From Parendozoicomonas haliclonae (lineage in GTDB: Bacteria; Pseudomonadota; Gammaproteobacteria; Pseudomonadales; Endozoicomonadaceae): a stretch of 64,000 nt of DNA. Numbering within the stretch: position 1 is the first letter of the stretch; every line of letters begins with the position of its first letter. The notes under the pieces are model-generated. The model was not told where the DNA came from. It ran no database searches and was given only the letters and a program-made list of their open reading frames with translations. The DNA is taken from the NCBI RefSeq assembly GCF_900174585.1, contig NZ_FWPT01000002.1, positions 638,225 through 702,224 on the forward strand. The letters run 5' to 3'. The position numbers and the translations under genes are program-made. Below, in pieces: positions 17,991 to 26,377 of the stretch.

Positions 17991-19130
17991 TTATCGACCG
18001 AGGAAATTACGGTGGGTATGAGCAGCCATCAGCAGGCCGAAACCGGCCATCAACGTCACGATGGAGGTTCCACCACGGCTTACCAGCGGCAAAGGAACAC
18101 CCACCACTGGTAGCAGGCCACTCACCATGCCAATATTTACGAAGATATAAACAAAGAAAGTCAGTGTCACACTACCGGACACCAGCCGCGCAAACATATT
18201 CTGGGAATGGAGGGTAATAAAGATGCCTCGTCCAAGAATCAGCGCATAGGCCGCTATCAACACCAACACACCGACCAGCCCGAACTCTTCCGCCAGTACC
18301 GCAATAATAAAGTCGGTATGACTTTCCGGCAGAAACTCCAGATGGGACTGTGTACCCAACAACCAGCCTTTGCCATAGAGCCCACCGGAGCCAATAGCGA
18401 TCTTGGACTGGATAATATTCCAGCCGGAACCCCATGGATCACTCTCCGGATTCAGAAAGGTCAGCACCCGCTGTTTCTGGTACTCCTTCATGATGAAGTT
18501 CCACATCACGAAACCGGCAGGAACCGCCAGCACCACAGCTCCGAAAATCAACCGCCAGCGCAAACCTGCCAACAAAAGTACAAAGATCCCAGATGCCGAG
18601 ATCAGGATGGCCGTTCCCAGATCCGGCTGTTTGAAAATCAATACAGCCGGGATACCAATCAGAATCAGGGAAACAGCAATGTCTTTGTAGCTGGGCGGCA
18701 GAGGCTTACGACACAGCCAGGCGGCCACCGTTAACGGCATTACCAACTTCAACACTTCCGAGGGCTGAAACCGGAACCCCGGCAGCTGAATCCAGCGCTG
18801 AGCACCTTTGGCACCATAACCCATAACCAGCACGGCCACGAGCAGAACCACACCACCGATGTAGGCGATCGGTGCCAGACGAATCATGATCCGTGGAGGA
18901 ATCTGAGCCACGATAAACATGGCAAAAAAGCCGACGACCATGTAGACCGCCTGCCGCATCACCATATCCATATCCTGACCGCTGGCGCTGTACAGAATAA
19001 ACAGTCCAGCTGAACAGAAGGCCAGCAGGGTCATAAACAACACTGGATCGATATGCAAACGACTGCTGAGAGAAGGCGCTTCTCTCAAGTCCAGAGTCGG
19101 ATCCAGTTGGCGAATAAAATCCTGAGACAT
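17991..19130 (-). CDS. rodA: Rod-shape peptidoglycan glycosyltransferase RodA
   Basis: A 379-residue SEDS polytopic membrane protein (about ten segments). It contains HLEFLPESHTDFIIAVLAEEFG (with the conserved aspartate) and PLPLVSRGGTSIV, the SEDS signatures. It polymerises glycan strands during elongation together with PBP2. The start codon overlaps the mrdA stop in TAATG. Confidence 0.95.
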   Translation of the reverse strand: MSQDFIRQLDPTLDLREAPSLSSRLHIDPVLFMTLLAFCSAGLFILYSASGQDMDMVMRQAVYMVVGFFAMFIVAQIPPRIMIRLAPIAYIGGVVLLVAVLVMGYGAKGAQRWIQLPGFRFQPSEVLKLVMPLTVAAWLCRKPLPPSYKDIAVSLILIGIPAVLIFKQPDLGTAILISASGIFVLLLAGLRWRLIFGAVVLAVPAGFVMWNFIMKEYQKQRVLTFLNPESDPWGSGWNIIQSKIAIGSGGLYGKGWLLGTQSHLEFLPESHTDFIIAVLAEEFGLVGVLVLIAAYALILGRGIFITLHSQNMFARLVSGSVTLTFFVYIFVNIGMVSGLLPVVGVPLPLVSRGGTSIVTLMAGFGLLMAAHTHRNFLGR

Positions 19131-21034
19131 TACTGGCCTCCCGTCTGTGCAACCGGCTCGGTGGTCTGAGCCGGCAGTGGGGTTGGTTCTTCCGGACGAG
19201 AGAACGTACCGTCAGCATTCATCCGTGGCAGCAGCCAGGCATCCATAACCTTACGGGCCACGGGAACAGCCATCTTAGAGTCATTCTCGACAATAACCGC
19301 CAGAGCAATCTGTGGATCTTCCACCGGTGCAAAGGCGATAAACAGACCGTGGTCTTTCTGGAACTCTTCCAGCACCCGGGCTTCCTCTTCCTTGATATCC
19401 TGGGGAATACCAACAACCTGAGCCGTACCGGTTTTACCGGCGACTGAATACTTCCGGTTCTTGCCCATCCGTATATGAGCTGTACCACGTGGATGATCGA
19501 CCACATCGATCATGCCCTGTACAACCACTTCCCAGTCGTCTTTATCCTTCTCGACACTAGGCTGAACCTCGACCGGCTCAACACCAATACCCGGCTTGGC
19601 CAGACGCGGCTTCACCACCTTGCCACGGTTGGCAATAATCGCGGTGGACGTCGCCAGCTGCAGCGGTGTGACCAGCATATAACCCTGACCGATACCAGCA
19701 ATAACCGTTTCCCCCGGATACCATGGCAAGCCACGTGCTCTGCGCTTCCACTCGCGGGAAGGCATAAGGCCGGGGCGTTCCGCAGCAGTATCCAGACCGG
19801 TTCTCCTGCCAAGCCCGAACATGGTCATATATTCATGGATGGTATCGATACCCATCTTGACCGCGACATCGTAGTAATAGGTATCGTTGGAACGGGAGAT
19901 GGCACGACGCAAATCCGTCCAGCCATCACCAGTCCGTTTCCAGTTCCGATAACGATGGTCATCCCCGGGCAGCTGGTAATAGCCTTTATCAAAAATCCGG
20001 TATTCGCTGTCGATGGTCTCACTGTCCAGTGCCGCAAGAGATACAAACGGCTTGATGGTCGAGGCCGGTGGATATTCACCCAACGTCGCCCGGTCATACA
20101 ACGGACGGTTGATATTGTCCCGCAGGGCACTGTAATCCCGGTAACTGATACCCGTCACAAACGCATTGGTGTCGTATGACGGTGAACTCACCAGCGCCAG
20201 AATGCCTCCGGTCTTTGGATCGAGCGCCACCACCGCACCACGTTTGCCTTTCAGGGCTTCCATGGCTGCCTTCTGAAGATCCAGATCAAGATACAGATGC
20301 ACATCTTCACCCTGTACCGGATCAACCTGGTTCAGCACCCGCAATACACGACCACGAGCGTTAGATTCCACTTCCTGATAGCCCGGCTCACCCAGCAGAA
20401 CAGGTTCGTAGAACTTCTCCAGCCCGGTCTTGCCGATAACATCAGTACCTTCATAAAGCTTGGGATCGATATTCTTAAGCTCACGGTCATTGATCCGGCC
20501 AACATAACCGACGGCATGAGCCCCAACGGCTTTGTCCGGGTAGTAGCGCACCAGCTGAGCTTCAACATTTACCCCCGGGAGACGATGATGATTGACCGCC
20601 AGACGGGCGATCTCTTCTTCGTTCAACCGGTATTTCAGAGTCACACTGTTGAAGGGACGGGTCTGGTAAACACGTTCCTTAAAAGAGGCGATATCATCGG
20701 GCTCGATATCAATCAGCTTGCTGAGCTCTGCCAGCGTGCCGTTCATATCCTTGACCCGTTCCCGGATGATGGTGAGGTTATAACTGGGTCGGTTTTCGGC
20801 CAGCAGACGCCCTTTGGCGTCATAGATCAGACCACGCACCGGTGGAACGGTACGCAGGTAAATTCGGTTCTCTTCCGATTGTGTTGCCAGTTCATCATGT
20901 TTGATGACCTGTAGATAAAACGCCCGCGCAATCAGGCCACAGGTCATCAGAATCATGACCACAACGGACAACAGTACGCGGAAGTTGACCAGCCGGCGTT
21001 CTCCCGGATGGTCTTTTATTGTGTCAGCCGCCAT
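19130..21034 (-). CDS. mrdA: Penicillin-binding protein 2 (elongasome transpeptidase)
   Basis: A 634-residue class B PBP with one N-terminal membrane anchor (about residues 19-38) and a dimerisation/pedestal region. The transpeptidase motifs are S325-T-I-K328, S381-N-D383 and K533-T-G-T. It cross-links side-wall peptidoglycan with RodA, encoded immediately downstream. A Pro/Thr/Gln-rich tail (about 25 residues) follows the domain. Confidence 0.96.
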   Translation of the reverse strand: MAADTIKDHPGERRLVNFRVLLSVVVMILMTCGLIARAFYLQVIKHDELATQSEENRIYLRTVPPVRGLIYDAKGRLLAENRPSYNLTIIRERVKDMNGTLAELSKLIDIEPDDIASFKERVYQTRPFNSVTLKYRLNEEEIARLAVNHHRLPGVNVEAQLVRYYPDKAVGAHAVGYVGRINDRELKNIDPKLYEGTDVIGKTGLEKFYEPVLLGEPGYQEVESNARGRVLRVLNQVDPVQGEDVHLYLDLDLQKAAMEALKGKRGAVVALDPKTGGILALVSSPSYDTNAFVTGISYRDYSALRDNINRPLYDRATLGEYPPASTIKPFVSLAALDSETIDSEYRIFDKGYYQLPGDDHRYRNWKRTGDGWTDLRRAISRSNDTYYYDVAVKMGIDTIHEYMTMFGLGRRTGLDTAAERPGLMPSREWKRRARGLPWYPGETVIAGIGQGYMLVTPLQLATSTAIIANRGKVVKPRLAKPGIGVEPVEVQPSVEKDKDDWEVVVQGMIDVVDHPRGTAHIRMGKNRKYSVAGKTGTAQVVGIPQDIKEEEARVLEEFQKDHGLFIAFAPVEDPQIALAVIVENDSKMAVPVARKVMDAWLLPRMNADGTFSRPEEPTPLPAQTTEPVAQTGGQ

Positions 21035-21052
21035 GCCTTAACATTTATTAAT

Positions 21053-21520
21053 TTAACGATGGTAAGGATGATTATTCAGGATACTCCAGGCACGATACAA
21101 CTGCTCGGCTACCAGAATACGCACCATTGGGTGAGGCAGGGTAAGAGGGGAAAGTGACCACTTTACATCGGCGCTGTTGGAAATTTCCGGCAACATACCT
21201 TCCGGGCCACCCACCAGCAGACTGAGGCTATCACCATTATCGTGCCACTGGCCAAGTTTATCCGCCAGCTGCTCCGTGCTCCACTCTTTTCCTTTAACCT
21301 CAAGGGCAATCACCTTGTCGCCCTTGCCTATCGCGGCCAGCATCTGCTCCCCTTCCTTGGCGCGGAAGCGCTGAACATCGGCACTTTTGGTGCGCTTGTT
21401 CAGAGGAATTTCACAGAGCTCCAACGACCAGCCCGCCGGCAAGCGGCGGGCATACTCGTTATAGCCTTCGGTTACCCAGCCGGGCATTTTCTGCCCGACG
21501 GCTATCAAACGAATCCGCAT
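21053..21520 (-). CDS. rlmH: 23S rRNA (pseudouridine1915-N3)-methyltransferase RlmH
   Basis: A 155-residue SPOUT methyltransferase of the usual family length. Motifs are [16 protein letters not shown] at the start, FLVGG-type [10 protein letters not shown] (cofactor knot) and [24 protein letters not shown] at the C-terminus. The start is 2 bp from the rsfS stop. Confidence 0.96.
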   Translation of the reverse strand: MRIRLIAVGQKMPGWVTEGYNEYARRLPAGWSLELCEIPLNKRTKSADVQRFRAKEGEQMLAAIGKGDKVIALEVKGKEWSTEQLADKLGQWHDNGDSLSLLVGGPEGMLPEISNSADVKWSLSPLTLPHPMVRILVAEQLYRAWSILNNHPYHR

Positions 21521-21522
21521 GA

Positions 21523-21870
21523 TTATTCAGCTTCAGCTCTGTGCTCAGCGGTGGTTTCCCACAGACGCTCCAGATCGTAGAACTGACGTGCGGAAGGCAT
21601 CATCAGGTGAACAACTACTTCACCCAGGTCAACCAGAATCCACTCAGCCTGATCTTCACCTTCCATACCCAAAGGCTGGATGCCCTCATCCTTGCAGCTC
21701 TTGACCAGGTTATCGGCCAGAGACTTAACGTGGCGGCTGGAGGTACCGGATACGATGATCATCATATCGGTTACGTCCGTCTTGTCGCTCACGTCGATAA
21801 CGGTAATGTCCTTGCCCTTGATGTCTTCCAGTGCGTTTACAACAAAGTCTTTCAGTTCAGCGCTGTTCAA
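21523..21870 (-). CDS. rsfS: Ribosomal silencing factor RsfS
   Basis: A 115-residue RsfS/Iojap protein that binds L14 and blocks subunit joining on starvation. Family core: [28 protein letters not shown] and [16 protein letters not shown], followed by the [10 protein letters not shown] end. It is paired with rlmH. In relatives nadD lies just upstream; here it is absent. Confidence 0.95.
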   Translation of the reverse strand: MNSAELKDFVVNALEDIKGKDITVIDVSDKTDVTDMMIIVSGTSSRHVKSLADNLVKSCKDEGIQPLGMEGEDQAEWILVDLGEVVVHLMMPSARQFYDLERLWETTAEHRAEAE

Positions 21871-21915
21871 AATATTTCTTCAGTCTTTATCAAGTTCAAA
21901 TTAAAGCATGCCTTC

Positions 21916-23190
21916 TCAGCGACGGATTTGACCATCGCCAAGAACAACATATTTCTGCGAGGTCAGTCCTTCCAGGCCAACCGGGCCGCGGGCGTGGATC
22001 TTGTCGGTAGAGATACCGATCTCAGCCCCCAGGCCATATTCAAAACCATCAGCAAAACGGGTGGAGGCATTCACCATCACCGAGCTGGAATCCACCTCCC
22101 GCAGGAACCGGCGGGAACGGGTGTAATTCTCGGTCACTATCGCGTCAGTATGATGAGAACCATAGTGATTGATATGGGTAATCGCCTCATCCATATCCGC
22201 AACCACGCGAATGGCCAGCACCGGAGCCAGATATTCCGTGCTCCAGTCTTCTTCCGTAGCCGGTTTGGCCTCGGGAATCAGCGCACAGGTCTGCTCACAA
22301 CCACGCAGCTCCACCTCTTTCTCGGCATAGTCCTTCGCCAGAACCGGCAGGATCTCTGCGGCAACCGCCTGGTGAACCAACAGAGTTTCCATGGTGTTGC
22401 AGGTGCCGTAACGGTGGGTCTTGGCATTCACCGCGATATTACGCGCTTTCACCAAGTCAGCATGGTCATCAATAAACACATGACAGATACCGTCCAAATG
22501 CTTGATCACCGGAACTCTGGCTTCCTTACTGATGCGTTCAATCAGACCTTTGCCGCCGCGCGGTACGATCACATCCACATACTCAGGCATAGTGATCAGT
22601 TCACCCACTGCAGCACGATCAGTTGTGCCGACAACCTGCACCGCTTCCAGCGGCAAACCTGCCTGACGCAGGCCGTCCTGCAGGCAGCGGGCAATGGCAC
22701 GGTTGGAGTGAATTGCTTCACTGCCTCCACGCAGAATCGTGGCATTGCCGGATTTGAGGCACAGACTGGCGGCTTCCACCGTTACGTTCGGGCGCGACTC
22801 GTAAATAATGCCGATAACCCCAAGGGGCACGCGCATCTGACCAATCTGAATACCGCTGGGGACGTATTTCATATTGGTGATGCTGCCCACCGGATCCGGC
22901 AGCGCCGCAACCTGACGCAGACCTTCGATCATGGTGTCGATACGGTCCGGCGTTAACGCCAGACGGTCAATCATGGCTTCGGTCAGGCCATTGGCCCGGG
23001 CATTATCCAGATCCTTCTGGTTGGCGGCTTCCAGCTCGCTGCGTGAAGCATCGAGAATTTCAGCCGTAGCCAGCAAGGCCAGGTTCTTTACGCTTGCCTC
23101 AGCACGGGCAACAACCGTTGCTGCAGCCCGAGCCTGTTGGCCAAGGCTCTGCATATAAGCACGAACATCTGCGGTATCGGCGACAGTCAC
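21916..23190 (-). CDS. proA: Gamma-glutamyl phosphate reductase ProA
   Basis: A 424-residue aldehyde-dehydrogenase-fold enzyme that makes glutamate semialdehyde in proline synthesis. Catalytic Cys is C264 in [39 protein letters not shown] (about residue 129) and [11 protein letters not shown] are family motifs. It ends 45 bp upstream of rsfS, where pseudomonads have nadD. No proB is nearby. Confidence 0.95.
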   Translation of the reverse strand: MTVADTADVRAYMQSLGQQARAAATVVARAEASVKNLALLATAEILDASRSELEAANQKDLDNARANGLTEAMIDRLALTPDRIDTMIEGLRQVAALPDPVGSITNMKYVPSGIQIGQMRVPLGVIGIIYESRPNVTVEAASLCLKSGNATILRGGSEAIHSNRAIARCLQDGLRQAGLPLEAVQVVGTTDRAAVGELITMPEYVDVIVPRGGKGLIERISKEARVPVIKHLDGICHVFIDDHADLVKARNIAVNAKTHRYGTCNTMETLLVHQAVAAEILPVLAKDYAEKEVELRGCEQTCALIPEAKPATEEDWSTEYLAPVLAIRVVADMDEAITHINHYGSHHTDAIVTENYTRSRRFLREVDSSSVMVNASTRFADGFEYGLGAEIGISTDKIHARGPVGLEGLTSQKYVVLGDGQIRR

Positions 23191-23308
23191 AACTCTTTTC
23201 CCCAGTCAGAGTCTGTTTGGTAACCGCTCATTATAACGACTGGTGCCCGCAGCTCATAGCTGAAACATCCACATTGGTGTAACTGCTCTCTCCACCTATA
23301 ATTATCGG

Positions 23309-23376
23309 GCCTCGTATAACCTCGGGAATAAGGCTCGAGGGTCTCTACCAGAAACCATAAATTTCTGATTACGACC
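23309..23376 (+). promoter_or_regulatory. Purine riboswitch aptamer, adenine type
   Basis: Matches the purine aptamer core in order. 5' P1 is CTCGTATAA (23311-23319). P2 is CCTCG (23320-23324) with CGAGG (23336-23340), and L2 is GGAATAAGG. J2/3 is GTCTCTACC (23341-23349). P3 is CAGAAA (23349-23354) with TTTCTG (23362-23367), and L3 is CCATAAA. J3/1 reads GATTACGA. The specificity base (position 74 in the xpt numbering) is T69 of this segment (23369), i.e. U74, which selects adenine rather than guanine. It lies 112 bp upstream of an adenine-deaminase-type gene on the same strand. Bases 23362-23370 are perfectly complementary to 23453-23461, a candidate for the alternative fold of the expression platform. 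Confidence 0.88.
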
Positions 23377-23487
23377 TGCTTGTAAGAATGAAGCTGTATT
23401 AACTCTGCTTTTCTTTTTGCCGGCACGTCTGTCTTTTACGGGTCGTCGCTGCAATCAGAAAAGCTATTCACAGGAACAGAGATTCCA

Positions 23488-24513
23488 ATGAACGCATCTT
23501 CCCAGCACGCCTTTATCGCCGGTCTGCCTAAAGTCGAACTCCACCTGCATCTGGAAGGCACCCTTGAACCCGAGCTGATGTTTGCCCTGGCCGAACGTAA
23601 CCAGATCAGCATTCCCTACAAGACCACCGATGAAATCCGGGCGGCCTACAAATTCCACAACCTGCAATCCTTCCTTGATATTTACTATCAGGGTGCTGGC
23701 GTACTGATTACCGAGCAGGATTTCTTTGACCTGACCTGGGCCTACCTGGAGCACTGCAAGCAGGATAATGTTATTCATACCGAGGTGTTTTTCGATCCAC
23801 AGACTCATACCGACCGGGGTATCAGCTTTGATACTGTTATTCAGGGTATCCATCGCGCGCTGGAGCAAGGTCGGGAAGAACTTGGCATTACCAGCAAAAT
23901 TATTATGTGCTTCCTGCGCCATCTGGATGAAGACTCAGCCATTGAAACCCTGAATCAGGCTCTACCCTACAAAGACTGGATTATTGGCGTTGGGCTGGAC
24001 TCCACAGAGATTGGCAATCCACCTCACAAGCATGAAAAGGTCTTCGCCATGGCCAGAGAGCATGGCTTTCTTACCGTATCCCATGCCGGCGAAGAAGGCC
24101 CTGCGCAAAACATTATCGATACACTGGAAGTGCTGAAGACCAGCCGCATAGACCACGGCGTTCGTTGTGCGGACGATGAACAACTGGTGAATCAGCTGGC
24201 TGAAGACAGAACACCTCTCACCGTCTGTCCACTCTCCAACACTGCCCTGAAAGTCTTTGAGGAGATGGAAGAGCACAACATTGTTGAGCTGTTAAGAAAA
24301 GGCCTGTGCGTCACCATCAACTCCGATGACCCAGCCTACTTTGGCGGCTACATGAACGACAACTTCAATGCGGTTGCGGATGCTCATGCCATGACCGAGC
24401 AGGAAATCGCCCAGTTTACCTTCAACGCCATTGAAGCCAGTTTTATTACTACTGCTGAAAGAGAACGACTGCGTAAGATTACTCAGGATTATCTCGACAG
24501 CTTCAAGGCTTAA
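23488..24513 (+). CDS. add: Adenine deaminase (adenosine-deaminase family, PA0148-like)
   Basis: A 341-residue zinc amidohydrolase that releases ammonia from adenine to give hypoxanthine. Metal and catalytic residues are H19 and H21 (ELHLHLEG), H199 and E202 (SHAGEEGP), H223 (RIDHGVRC), and D280/D281 (NSDDPAYFGGY). The wording GLDSTEIGNPPHKHEKVFAMA and CPLSNTALKVF matches the adenine-specific subgroup described for Pseudomonas PA0148 rather than classical adenosine deaminase. The upstream riboswitch with U74 supports adenine as the relevant base. It is followed by a strong hairpin shared with the convergent porin gene. Confidence 0.9.
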   Translation: MNASSQHAFIAGLPKVELHLHLEGTLEPELMFALAERNQISIPYKTTDEIRAAYKFHNLQSFLDIYYQGAGVLITEQDFFDLTWAYLEHCKQDNVIHTEVFFDPQTHTDRGISFDTVIQGIHRALEQGREELGITSKIIMCFLRHLDEDSAIETLNQALPYKDWIIGVGLDSTEIGNPPHKHEKVFAMAREHGFLTVSHAGEEGPAQNIIDTLEVLKTSRIDHGVRCADDEQLVNQLAEDRTPLTVCPLSNTALKVFEEMEEHNIVELLRKGLCVTINSDDPAYFGGYMNDNFNAVADAHAMTEQEIAQFTFNAIEASFITTAERERLRKITQDYLDSFKA

Positions 24514-24520
24514 GTTATCG

Positions 24521-24553
24521 AAACTCGCCGGCAATATGCCAGCCGGCGAGTTT
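24521..24553. terminator. Bidirectional terminator between add and porin
   Basis: A perfect 12-bp stem (AAACTCGCCGGC / GCCGGCGAGTTT) with a 9-nt loop lies between two convergent genes, with A/T runs on both sides. Confidence 0.85.
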
Positions 24554-24567
24554 ACTGCGATTGGTCG

Positions 24568-25911
24568 TTAAAAGAGTTTAACCGTGTAATCAAAGATGAT
24601 GCGACCGCCCTGATGGTTGCCAAAGCCACCACCATCACGGTTGTAACTTGCATGCAGCCACAACCCCTGCATTGGGCCCTGGAAGATTTCATAAGTCACA
24701 CCGGCAGCAACTTCCCAGGCTGAGTCATCAGTCAGAGGCATATACATATTGAAGGTCTCGCCGAAGGTCATCATATCAGCATCCCAGCCATAAGCAGCCA
24801 TGGTGTTGACTGACAGTCCCTCAATCCCCAAAGACGCAAGTGAATAAATCCCACCAAGGGAAACGGCCTTCATATTGCCATGGGTGAAGTCGTTCCAGAT
24901 CATATTGGTATTGTTATTCATCGCATAGATGCCATCTGAGAAGTAGACATCGTAAGGCTCATCGCCAACCTGGCTATACCCACCAAGCAGAGTCAGATCC
25001 TGACCAATCTGGGCCATCAGATTCAGGGCCACCATATCGGCTTTGTGGTTTCCGTCCCGATAATACTTCCCACCTTCCTGATCCTGATACAGGAGCTTGG
25101 CTGCAACAAAGTTATCCCCAACCGGCATACCGGCTTCCACCGTGTACATAGTCTTTTTCAGATAATCTTTCTGCTCGCCGTAATGGATTCCAACAACCGG
25201 CGTTTCACCCTGCTTACCAAAGGTCATACCGGCAAATTTGATCGGAGCATCTGTTTCTATGCCGTAAGGCATCAGCTTATCGGTGCTGCTGGACATCTCG
25301 GAACTGAAACTATCCATATGTGCCACATAACCACTCACCATTTTATAGTGGCCATTCAGCTGTATACCTTCATAGGTTTCCGGGAGTGCCGTATCCATCT
25401 CGGAAATCACCATTGGCAAATTCAGGGTCATGCGTCCAACACGACCATCCATTCCCATCTCTTCATTTCCAAAGCGGAATTTAAGATTGGCCACACCAAT
25501 TTTACTGGCACTTTTGACATCATTATTAGCCCACATCTTTGGCATAAAATCATGACCACGGCTTTCCAGAACCTTTGTCGTATAAGCGCCAAGATCAAAG
25601 CCTACAGAGTCCCAAAGCCAGCCTGATTCAAAATTGGTCCAGAGCGAAAGGGCAGAATCCCTGCGCTGCAATTGGCGGTAGAATGCCTTATCTGGGTGGC
25701 CTGTTTGCCCTGAGCGATAGCTATCCCGGCTATAACCAACAAAGCGAAACTTGGCATCGACACTGGCATCATCAAAAAATGAGTACCCAGTTTCCATATC
25801 GATAAGATTCAGTTCTTTTTTTGCTTCTGGCGCAAAAGGGCTGGCCTGAGCAGAGAGAATAAAACAACTGGCCCCGATACTCAGGGCAATGGCAGCTTTC
25901 TGAAAGTTCAT
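24568..25911 (-). CDS. OprD-family outer membrane porin
   Basis: A 447-residue outer membrane beta-barrel with a Sec signal peptide (MNFQKAAIALSIGASCFILSAQA, cleavage near residue 23). The ATG at 25911 was chosen for the signal peptide; the frame extends upstream to 25965. Features of OprD-type specific porins are FRFVGYSRDSYRSG near the N-terminus, VGFDLGAYTTKVLES, GRVGRMTLNLPMVIS and the terminal FDYTVKLF ending in phenylalanine. It transports small molecules of unknown identity. It is 158 bp downstream of rdhB on the same strand, so it may belong to the same locus. Confidence 0.8.
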   Translation of the reverse strand: MNFQKAAIALSIGASCFILSAQASPFAPEAKKELNLIDMETGYSFFDDASVDAKFRFVGYSRDSYRSGQTGHPDKAFYRQLQRRDSALSLWTNFESGWLWDSVGFDLGAYTTKVLESRGHDFMPKMWANNDVKSASKIGVANLKFRFGNEEMGMDGRVGRMTLNLPMVISEMDTALPETYEGIQLNGHYKMVSGYVAHMDSFSSEMSSSTDKLMPYGIETDAPIKFAGMTFGKQGETPVVGIHYGEQKDYLKKTMYTVEAGMPVGDNFVAAKLLYQDQEGGKYYRDGNHKADMVALNLMAQIGQDLTLLGGYSQVGDEPYDVYFSDGIYAMNNNTNMIWNDFTHGNMKAVSLGGIYSLASLGIEGLSVNTMAAYGWDADMMTFGETFNMYMPLTDDSAWEVAAGVTYEIFQGPMQGLWLHASYNRDGGGFGNHQGGRIIFDYTVKLF

Positions 25912-26019
25912 AGGAACGACGCAATCCTGTTTTTTGAGCACGCACTGATCCATCCCGCTGAACAATCAGAAGGCGCACCCTTTCATTAAAATTGATTGAG
26001 AAACTTCGACTTCAGGACG

Positions 26020-26044
26020 ACACTCCATCAATACGATGGAGTGT
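26020..26044. terminator. Hairpin between rdhB and porin
   Basis: A perfect 10-bp stem (ACACTCCATC / GATGGAGTGT) with loop AATAC lies 25 bp beyond the rdhB stop. The U-tract is on the plus strand, so termination of the minus-strand genes is uncertain. Confidence 0.5.
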
Positions 26045-26069
26045 TTTAATCAAAAGGCTCGTGTGTTTT

Positions 26070-26363
26070 TCACTTGATTTGCTGGAAGGCCAAGCGACCA
26101 CCCAGCGTCGTCAATACCAGACCTGGCAGAAAGATCACCATCAACCCCATACTGCCGGCCTGAGGCTCCCCCTCCAGCACCGAACTGACACACCAGGCAA
26201 TAGCCGCAATCATAATAAACAGGCCACTGCCTATGATGGACAGGCTATTCCAGTGTACCGGGTGGCTTTTCTTCAACCAGAAAAGACCACCAATAGACAA
26301 CGTTGTCAGTACGCCCAGAATAAAGAACAACACTTCAATGCCGGTAAAAATTCCAAGAAACAT
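26070..26363 (-). CDS. Small three-helix membrane protein, RdhB-like anchor
   Basis: A 97-residue protein with three predicted membrane helices (about residues 3-30, 40-62, 68-90) and little else. I see no sequence motif that proves its family. It starts 14 bp after the reductive-dehalogenase-like gene on the same strand. Reductive dehalogenase catalytic subunits are usually encoded next to a small three-helix membrane anchor called RdhB, so size, topology and position all fit. The canonical Trp-Tyr-Glu-Trp signature of RdhB is not obvious. Confidence 0.6.
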   Translation of the reverse strand: MFLGIFTGIEVLFFILGVLTTLSIGGLFWLKKSHPVHWNSLSIIGSGLFIMIAAIAWCVSSVLEGEPQAGSMGLMVIFLPGLVLTTLGGRLAFQQIK

Positions 26364-26377
26364 TATCCTGCTCTCCG

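Noticed and set aside
23187..23426. Minus-strand open frame upstream of proA
   Set aside because: It overlaps the riboswitch on the other strand and shows no family features.
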